Source: Alisma plantago-aquatica (Eukaryota; Streptophyta; Magnoliopsida; Alismatales; Alismataceae). Taken from it: a DNA stretch of 64,000 nt. The stretch lies in assembly GCA_963693085.1 (NCBI GenBank), contig OY856409.1:301025558-301089557 (forward strand). The letters are read 5' to 3'. Each line of letters starts with the position of its first letter. The stretch's first letter is position 1. Shown one piece after another: positions 60,574-64,000 of this stretch. The position numbers were made by a program, and so were the translations under genes. The notes beneath the pieces were generated by a model, which made no database searches, had not been told where the DNA came from, and was given only the letters and a program-made list of their open reading frames with translations.

Positions 60574-62050
60574 TTGACATGTGTTTACTGTGTGTTATAC
60601 GCAAGTGAACGTATCGAAATAATATAGGCCATTTTGAGGCCCGAGTTGAACATAGGGAAATGTTCTCCAGAAGACTACTACTAACTATGGTCTAATCAGT
60701 TAGGCTGGTAAAAGTGAATTGGTTTAATTACACATAATCAAAAGCAAAATGAAACAATCTTAACACTTAAATAACTCAGATTTTAGGGAATTCCAAAGGA
60801 TTATGGTTTCACCACAGATAACATTGCAATTCATTCCACACACCAATATCTATTACCCCTAACCCTGGATAAAGAGCATGTAGTCAGAAATACCCCCTCC
60901 CACAGCACAGTTCACTACCTATTCTAATGTCAATCCCATTTCCATAACAATTGGTTGATTAGTTAGCTTCCTTATTATTAAACTCTGGGTTTCTCCTCCC
61001 GTTTGTTCTCCACCTTTCCCAAGGGGTGCAATAAATGGGTAAATATATGCTTTCCAACCCTTAACTTATCTCCCGAAATGATTAAGAGTCTAATAATCTA
61101 TCTATTTTGATCAGGCATAAATAGAACAAGACAACTTCATAGATTTATATCCAGAAAATAGGGACAAATATGATATGAATGCATGGAAATCAGTTACAAT
61201 GCATATCCAGCTAATCCTAAATCATAAGGAATCAAGGGGTTTAGCCCTGCATGGTTTTTATTGATGAATACATGATAGAGAAAGAGAAAATTGTGGGAAA
61301 TATTAGACAAACTAAGTAAACCCTGGAGAATAGCTGATCCAGATGATCCCCTACGTCGTATGTGCAATCTATTGTCTTTTGGCTACAGATTCACCTTCCA
61401 GATGCTCAGATCATCCCAGGTGAAGCCTTCAATTCCTTTCTCTTCTCTTCTCTCTCTCTGGTGTCATGCAATGGAAAATGGTTGCTTTTCTCTGGTCTGG
61501 CCGAACTCCCCTTAGGTCATAGGAGTCACTTATGGTATGAAATAATTCCAGTCATTGGATTAGATTGCTATCTTTACATTTGCCAAATCGGGCAGACTTG
61601 GTAGTTGGCAGTACCGAGTTCCTAGGGTAGCCGTGATTCATAACAATGTCAGTACTATCGACTAGTCTCACTAGCACTGAGTCTTTAGGTCGCTCGAGCA
61701 CTGCTTTACTAATGCCATCTCAGTAGTACTGAGTTTGTGAACTCGGTAGTACTGACTTTTTGTGATTCATCCTTGTGCTTTACTGGTGAGATTTTAGTAC
61801 TACTGATTTTGAGTGTCAACAGTATCGAGTCTGTGGGAGTCTTTTCTGGTTCAGTACTGATGTGAAGTCAGTACCACCGACTTTTGGTGTCAGTAGTACT
61901 GAGTCTGTGAAGTTCGATTGTACCTGAAAATTCACAAGAATGTAGATAAATGCTTGGGATAAATGTTAAACCATCTTTAATAGTAAAATCATATAATTTG
62001 ATGCATTTAGATAGAACAAGCCATTGATAGCATTTCAAGCATAATTAATC
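60574..62050 (-). mobile_element. Gypsy-like LTR region, borders uncertain
   Basis: It starts near 60583 with TGTTTACTGTGTG, which read on the - strand would be an LTR end CACACAGTAAACA. It contains no recognisable coding sequence. From 61600 to 61910 it carries a cluster of AGTACT-centred inverted motifs. No second copy is present, so the LTR call rests on its end, its non-coding nature and the internal-type sequence to its right. Confidence 0.4.
61600..61915. repeat. Cluster of AGTACT-centred short inverted motifs
   Basis: At least ten occurrences of CAGTACT, CAGTAGTACTGAG, TCGGTAGTACTGAC or CAGTACCGA-type words in 300 bp, many self-complementary around AGTACT. Spacing is irregular. Confidence 0.7.
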
Positions 62051-63589
62051 AAATAAATGACAAATCAATGCATAAAACCAACAAAAATATGTCTGTGAAA
62101 ATGACTAAACCCCCATGCTTCAAACTCTCCTAAGCTTAAATGTTGCTCGTCCTTGAGCAACACTACTCTTGGATTTGTTTGATGTAAGTCAGCAAAAGGA
62201 TACAACACATGAACTATTTTCTTAATCATGTCCACCGAACAATCCCTGAACTGGCCTCCAATGACTACTGAACCAATAACTACTCTACAATGATCAAAAA
62301 TTTCTATAGAATATGTCCACCTTTTTATCAATGAACACTATCTAGAAAGTAGTTAATATCATAATTATTCAGGCATTCACTTGGTGCACTATGTGATTCC
62401 CTAATCTAAATTGCTCTCTCCTAACTACCAACTACTTGGAAGCAGATCTCCTTATAATAATGGATGAGGAGATAATTCAGAGTGGCCTACCAATGAGAGC
62501 AATTAATGATATGAGATGGGTGGCAATTTAAGAATCACAAGGACATCCAACTTATTTATGCAAAAAGAATGATGACATACATGAGTGAAAAGAATGTTAT
62601 GCATGAAACCTAATGCCTACTGTCTTTTTCTCTTTCTTCTTTATTTTTGACACATTATACATGTATGAAGCTATCTCATAATAGAAAATGAGACTATCAA
62701 AAACAAACAAATGTTTCATGTGAATTAATTCATCTCTTCAAGAAGAGTCAGGGACATACTTTCTCCTTAAGAAATTTTAAGATTATATTTTGTTTCTAGC
62801 CCATAATTTTCTTATCTTTGGCATGATTGGGTTATGCTCGGGCTTTCAATTCATACTCTTTTTTTTATGTGGAGGTATGCCCCTACTTTAATCTTCATAA
62901 ATGGAGACTACAATCCACATGACAAAAACAAATAAGTGCGATGAAATGTATGTAATCTACATGCAATTTCTATGCAACTAAGATGGTATGCACTAAGGTT
63001 GTTCGTGCATACAAATGCAACTTTTGTTTTTTTTTCAAATGCTAGTAAGGATAAACTAATCTATCATGTCACCTATTATGCCATGGAATGCAATCAAAAG
63101 AAATAAGTGGGAGTACTCGTTCATCTTGAGATGGTGATTCAAAATTAGATGGAAAGGATGGATGGAATCACATAACTGAGACAATGCCTTTCATAGGATT
63201 ATGATATGTCCCTCTTTAATGACATGTACACATGGTAATCTTAAAGTTTATTTCTTATATTTCCATTTAAGATCTTGTTAAAGGTTTGATCAGCTTAGGA
63301 TCAACAACATATTCATTCACTTTCCCATTTGATTTAGATGCTCATTCATATCCCATATCCTAGAGCTGACTTAACCAAACACTTCCTCAAGTGGTGTTGC
63401 ATAAAGATATCACAATTTAATCTATAAAGACACAACCATTTCTTTGCACACACACCTATGAATAGACATATGCAACCATGCATTACTGCTCCATGATTAC
63501 ACTAGATAGGTGTGGATCCAAACAATGCATAAACCAAACTAAAAAAATAAAACAACTAAGATAAAAATGCCATAAAAACTAAGATAGAA
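62051..63589. other. Probable internal, untranslated part of a gypsy-like element
   Basis: AT-rich. Near 62095-62160, read on the - strand, is 'acgagcaacatttaagctta' then 'ggagagtttgaagcatggggg', a wording common between the last ORF and the 3' LTR of plant gypsy elements. I recognise no protein here. Confidence 0.35.
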
Positions 63590-64000
63590 TGTTGTTCTAG
63601 CACCCCACCAAGCTTGAATATGACTATGTCCACATAGTCAATACTCACACTCAGGAGGTGGAACAATGGTACCATTTCTCAAAATTGAGGAGGCGGATGA
63701 GGCATGTTGGGGTCATGAGGAGGAAACATCCCCTAAAAAGATAGATCCGGTGGTGGCATCAACGGTTGCTATAGGTACCCTCGAAAGTACCCATGGCTCC
63801 AATAGTGGTTGAAGAAGGGTTGCTGGTACTGCTCCATCCGTTGCAAGCACATGTGAACATTCTCTTGGTTGGCCAAGAGAAGGCGCTCATTCTCGTATAT
63901 CACCAGCTGGTTTTAGTACGTCCTTCCTTGTGTTTCTTGCACACCAACCAGTGTTGTCTGATGTTGCTACTATCCAGTCTAGATCTCCTGTAGCATCCCA
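63590..64000 (-). pseudogene. Gypsy-like ORF, Gln/Pro-rich C-terminus (runs off the window)
   Basis: On the - strand a frame reads ENERLLLANQENVHMCLQRM, EQYQQPFFNHYWSHGYFRG, a stop, and PLMPPPDLSF, then a proline-rich end and a 'caagcttggtggggtgctag' leader to the non-coding region. Similar text is found at the end of plant gypsy gag-like or accessory ORFs. The rest lies outside the window, so the family cannot be fixed. Confidence 0.35.

Overview
This window looks like nuclear DNA from a flowering plant, in a region made almost entirely of mobile elements. The evidence is the element families: a Sirevirus-type Ty1/copia element, a Cassandra TRIM with 5S rRNA-like LTRs, a CACTA/En-Spm transposon with plant TNP2, DUF4218 and DUF4216 domains, Athila/Tat-like Ty3/gypsy fragments, a plant L1-type LINE with a DUF4283 ORF1, and MITEs lying in long TA microsatellites. 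The species cannot be named from this sequence. I recognise no intact host gene and no rRNA, tRNA or CRISPR locus.

Layout, left half. Positions 1-1640 are LTR-like sequence with a promoter-side array of about 17 short hairpins. A 5'-truncated Sirevirus runs from about 1650 to 17491 on the + strand: gag, protease, integrase, RT, RNase H, a third ORF and a 3' LTR at 16031-17491. Its third ORF is split by a solo LTR of a second copia family (8362-15058, perfect 5-bp target duplication CTTGG). That solo LTR holds two insertions of its own: a composite segment (8873-12488: reversed Sirevirus-like LTR piece, a MITE, a GC-rich segment) and a complete Cassandra TRIM (13839-14666). A decayed CACTA transposon on the - strand follows (17497-23573).

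Middle. 23.6-24.25 kb holds degenerate 20-bp repeats that switch strand and a polypyrimidine tract. 24.67-26.84 kb is a mosaic of (TA)n tracts and two MITE families. 26.86-31.64 kb is AT-rich with a copia RT relic. A gypsy pol (31.64-33.2 kb and 43.18-44.6 kb, - strand) was split inside its RNase H domain by a copia element of the same family as the solo LTR, with LTRs at 33207-35661 and 40937-43181.

Right half. 44598-60573 is a LARD-like element on the - strand: two LTRs of about 4 kb around 1.3 kb of non-coding internal DNA. Its left LTR contains a near full-length L1-type LINE (46664-52788, 17-bp target duplication) and a 72-bp A-tailed insertion with its own 17-bp duplication. The right LTR preserves both empty sites. 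The window ends in further gypsy-like LTR and internal sequence (60574-64000).

No element appears able to act on its own. The LINE is the best preserved: its 1,338-codon ORF2 stays in one reading frame and is broken only by stop codons of the kind cytosine deamination produces. The target duplications and empty sites allow a relative order of insertion to be read.
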